A stretch of 48,584 nt of DNA from Thiotrichaceae bacterium (lineage in GTDB: Bacteria > Pseudomonadota > Gammaproteobacteria > Beggiatoales > Beggiatoaceae): assembly GCA_026991885.1 (NCBI GenBank), contig JALXAQ010000175.1:1-48584 (forward strand), written 5' to 3'. The translations under genes were made by a program, and so were the position numbers. The notes beneath the pieces were generated by a model, which worked only from the letters and a program-made list of their open reading frames with translations, did not search any database and was not told the DNA's origin. Positions 46,572 through 48,584 of the stretch are shown here, piece by piece (position 1 is the stretch's first letter; each line of letters opens with the position of its first letter).

Positions 46572-48310
46572 TATTGTTCATCCTCCAATGGTAAATCCAG
46601 ATTAGATAGTTTATAGATACGGTATGCCAAACTGTATCCGATTGTAAACGCAAAAGTGGCCTCTTCATCACTGATATTCCACTGTTCACCGCACGCCACC
46701 CATGCTGAAGCTAAATCTGGATCAAGTCCTTTACCGTCTTTTTGAATGACATAAGCTAATTTGCGATATTGAGTCAATTTAGCATGTCCTTCACGGTAAA
46801 TATTTTGCAATTGTTCTCTTGACAGCAGACGACCAATAAATTTCTTAGTAAAAGGCGTCGCATTGCGTTCCTTATATTGGACTGAAGCGACTGTTGAGGC
46901 ATAACACCCCGTCAAAAAAGCCGTAACGATCTCCTGACGACTAAAAAAATCTGAATGTGCTTTAATATATTCAGCATAAGGACTATCTATCTCCGCCTTT
47001 GGCATATTTTCTTCTCCTTTAGTTTGCTCCAATAATTGCGTTTTTATGGCATAACGATATAATCCCCAAGCTTGACGTGTTACCCAGTTCAATTTATTCG
47101 GGTTGTCTTTACCGGTGCTAACAATCTTGTTGACCAAATGACGAATAAAATGATTATAATCAATAAAATGGCCTTCAAATAGAGCGATTAACCATGCGCG
47201 TAATGTATCCCCACTCTCTTTTTTTGAGCAGCTAGAAAAAATTTTGAAAGTGTTGGCTGTAATTTGCAAAGGTTTTTCCTCACCTTTCGATTCCGTCGCC
47301 AAATCGTCAGCCTTAAAAATTTCTTGCCCAGCCTCATGTAACTCACGCATTCGACTGGGTAAAAGTTGTTGCACTTCAGCTTGGAGACGCCACTCATTAT
47401 TTTTAGCTTTAAAAAAAATGAGCGCAAAAGCCAGTTCTTTAAACTGACGCACCAATCTCGTTTCTTGAGCGACTAAATCTTTACACTTCCCTAAACTATA
47501 GCGTTGCGGATTTTTACTCAAGATTTGTCGTAATTTATTTTGAACCTTGGGTGTAGATGTATAAGGCAAAACGATATAATCCTGTCCAGCCATCTTACTC
47601 GTCAAATGATTTTCCGCAAAACTAAAAGCCTCAGCCACTGAAAAAGCGCAATGTTGACAGACAGGAAAATTGCGATGCGCCTGTTTTTCCATAAACCCGC
47701 CGGCAATACTGCCACGCTTATCAAGGTTATAACAAGCCACAATAGAGACATTGCCATAAACTTCTAAGCCTTGCTGTCCACACACAGAACATGTCCCAAT
47801 TCGCGTGCCCCCTTTAGCAAAAGCGGCCAAAAACTGTTGTTCCAAAAAGGCTTTAGCCCACTCATAGACAGGGACTGAATCAATAACCCAATACACAAAG
47901 CCACGTTTATCCTTATCAAGCGCCTCAGATTTAATTTTAGTTTCTACAGATTGCCAAATCTCCTCTTTGCGATTTTCAAAACATTGGATACTGGCTTGTA
48001 GCCATTGCTTTTTATCAAGAGCCAATCCATCGTAGCTCGCCAAAGCTTTAACGGCTTTAAGTAATCGGTTAGCAGTATTACTTGCCAGTTTGCAACAAGG
48101 CGTGCAATCAGTACCATTAGAGGGACCGGATCGATAGATAATTCCCTCACTATTATAAGTTGTTTTCACGCCCAACCATTCACCCTTTGTAGAAAAACAT
48201 AAGGCAAACCCCCGATTATATTCAGGTGGCATACCTTCATTAATGCGCTGCCAAGGAGCTTTTTCCGAGACGGATAGAGAGCGACTTAAATCATATAATC
48301 TTTGGAACAT
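46571..48310 (-). CDS. cas8b: Cascade large subunit Cas8b
   Basis: The 579-aa protein matches the Cas8b/Csh1 (TM1802) type, with a zinc-finger-like set C174/C177 (CSVCGQQG) and C218/C221 (FPVCQHCAFS). It reads the PAM and starts R-loop formation. It is the first cas gene; the ATG at 48310 has AAGGA about 9 bases upstream. Family members vary greatly, so the call also leans on the neighbouring cas7-cas5-cas3. Confidence 0.9.
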   Translation of the reverse strand: MFQRLYDLSRSLSVSEKAPWQRINEGMPPEYNRGFALCFSTKGEWLGVKTTYNSEGIIYRSGPSNGTDCTPCCKLASNTANRLLKAVKALASYDGLALDKKQWLQASIQCFENRKEEIWQSVETKIKSEALDKDKRGFVYWVIDSVPVYEWAKAFLEQQFLAAFAKGGTRIGTCSVCGQQGLEVYGNVSIVACYNLDKRGSIAGGFMEKQAHRNFPVCQHCAFSVAEAFSFAENHLTSKMAGQDYIVLPYTSTPKVQNKLRQILSKNPQRYSLGKCKDLVAQETRLVRQFKELAFALIFFKAKNNEWRLQAEVQQLLPSRMRELHEAGQEIFKADDLATESKGEEKPLQITANTFKIFSSCSKKESGDTLRAWLIALFEGHFIDYNHFIRHLVNKIVSTGKDNPNKLNWVTRQAWGLYRYAIKTQLLEQTKGEENMPKAEIDSPYAEYIKAHSDFFSRQEIVTAFLTGCYASTVASVQYKERNATPFTKKFIGRLLSREQLQNIYREGHAKLTQYRKLAYVIQKDGKGLDPDLASAWVACGEQWNISDEEATFAFTIGYSLAYRIYKLSNLDLPLEDEQ

Positions 48311-48343
48311 CGTTAGATATCCTTTGTAGCAAGGTGGGGAGAC

Positions 48344-48372
48344 ATTATATAGAAAAGGGGAGGGTAATTGAT
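48344..48372 (-). promoter_or_regulatory. Possible cas operon promoter
   Basis: On the minus strand TATAAT lies at 48344-48349, about 33 bases before the cas8b ATG. A good -35 box is not seen at 17 bases; ATCAAT is the best available. Position right after the 48373-48392 hairpin supports a transcription start here. Confidence 0.4.
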
Positions 48373-48399
48373 AAACGGCAAATTTGCCGTTTTATTTTT
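48373..48399. terminator. Palindromic terminator upstream of the cas operon
   Basis: AAACGGCAAATTTGCCGTTT is a perfect 20-nt palindrome followed by TATTTTT on the plus strand. It would end transcription reaching it from either side and insulate the cas operon. Confidence 0.6.
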
Positions 48400-48476
48400 A
48401 GCGAGCGTGCGTCCTACGCACCATTTCGTAACGAAATTAATCTACAGCGACATCAAGACGGTGCGTGGGACATTAA

Positions 48477-48584
48477 GGTAGAACGGCCAGTTACCCGAAC
48501 CGCCCCCTCACAGAATCCCGACGTGCGGGACTACCGCATCGGGCTCTTCAAAGTTATTCGCTTTCGCACGCGGCACGTTTTAAA
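48477..48584 (-). mobile_element. 3' end of a group II intron (domains V and VI)
   Basis: On the minus strand 48546-48513 reads GAGCCCGATGCGG, TAGT, then CCCGCACGTCGGGATTC: exactly 34 nt with the AGC triad, a lower and an upper stem and a tetraloop, the form of group II domain V. It is followed by TGTGAGGGGGCGG and a GGTAACTGGCCGTTCTACC stretch, as found after intron-encoded reverse transcriptases. The intron 3' end should be near 48477. The reverse transcriptase gene would lie beyond the right edge. Confidence 0.75.

Overview
The window looks like chromosome from a gammaproteobacterium, probably a large sulfur bacterium of the Beggiatoaceae/Thiotrichales. This is inference from three things: the ibaG-murA-hisG order, a proteobacterial 14-gene nuo operon, and AT-rich intergenic DNA full of short hairpin repeats of the kind I associate with those genomes. 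No rRNA or tRNA gene was found.

Layout, left to right. 1-500: a hairpin repeat and hslR. 484-4696 (minus): a probable five-gene operon of a tandem-rhodanese sulfurtransferase, an unrecognised 246-aa protein, larC, larE and larB, the last three making the nickel-pincer cofactor. 4960-7104 (minus): ibaG, murA, hisG. 7487-8734 (plus): a solitary cas1-cas2 pair with only degenerate repeats beside it. 8885-29634 (minus): nuoA to nuoN in canonical order, but with foreign or decayed genes in five junctions. D/E holds an alpha-carbonic anhydrase pseudogene and an ElyC-like gene. E/F holds two tiny ORFs. F/G holds an internally deleted antitoxin. I/J holds a secreted MORN-like protein. M/N holds xisH, xisI, a Dam-type methylase with a probable restriction-enzyme stub, and hicAB. 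29807-34016 (plus): an unknown small-gene pair, a decayed and an intact copy of an SPFH protein, a secreted Cys-rich protein and a radical SAM protein. 34017-34683: repeats, including a MITE-like element.

34684-48310 is a complete CRISPR-Cas locus, all read on the minus strand: cas8b, cas7, cas5, cas3, cas6b, cas1, cas2, cas4, an AT-rich leader, then an array of 68 repeats (37 nt) and 67 spacers. The gene content is type I-B, with cas6b after cas3 and cas4 last. The array contains pairs of spacers that are near-synonymous variants of one coding sequence, which suggests repeated sampling of diverging relatives of the same invaders. The right edge (48477-48584) is the 3' end of a group II intron, including a 34-nt domain V, with its body outside the window.

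The genes fall into four jobs: respiration (complex I), cofactor and sulfur chemistry (lar genes, rhodanese), envelope and housekeeping work (murA, hisG, ibaG, hslR, ElyC), and genome defence or conflict (two adaptation modules, type I-B interference, toxin-antitoxin and methylase genes). Decayed conflict genes inside the nuo operon suggest that its junctions tolerate repeated insertion.
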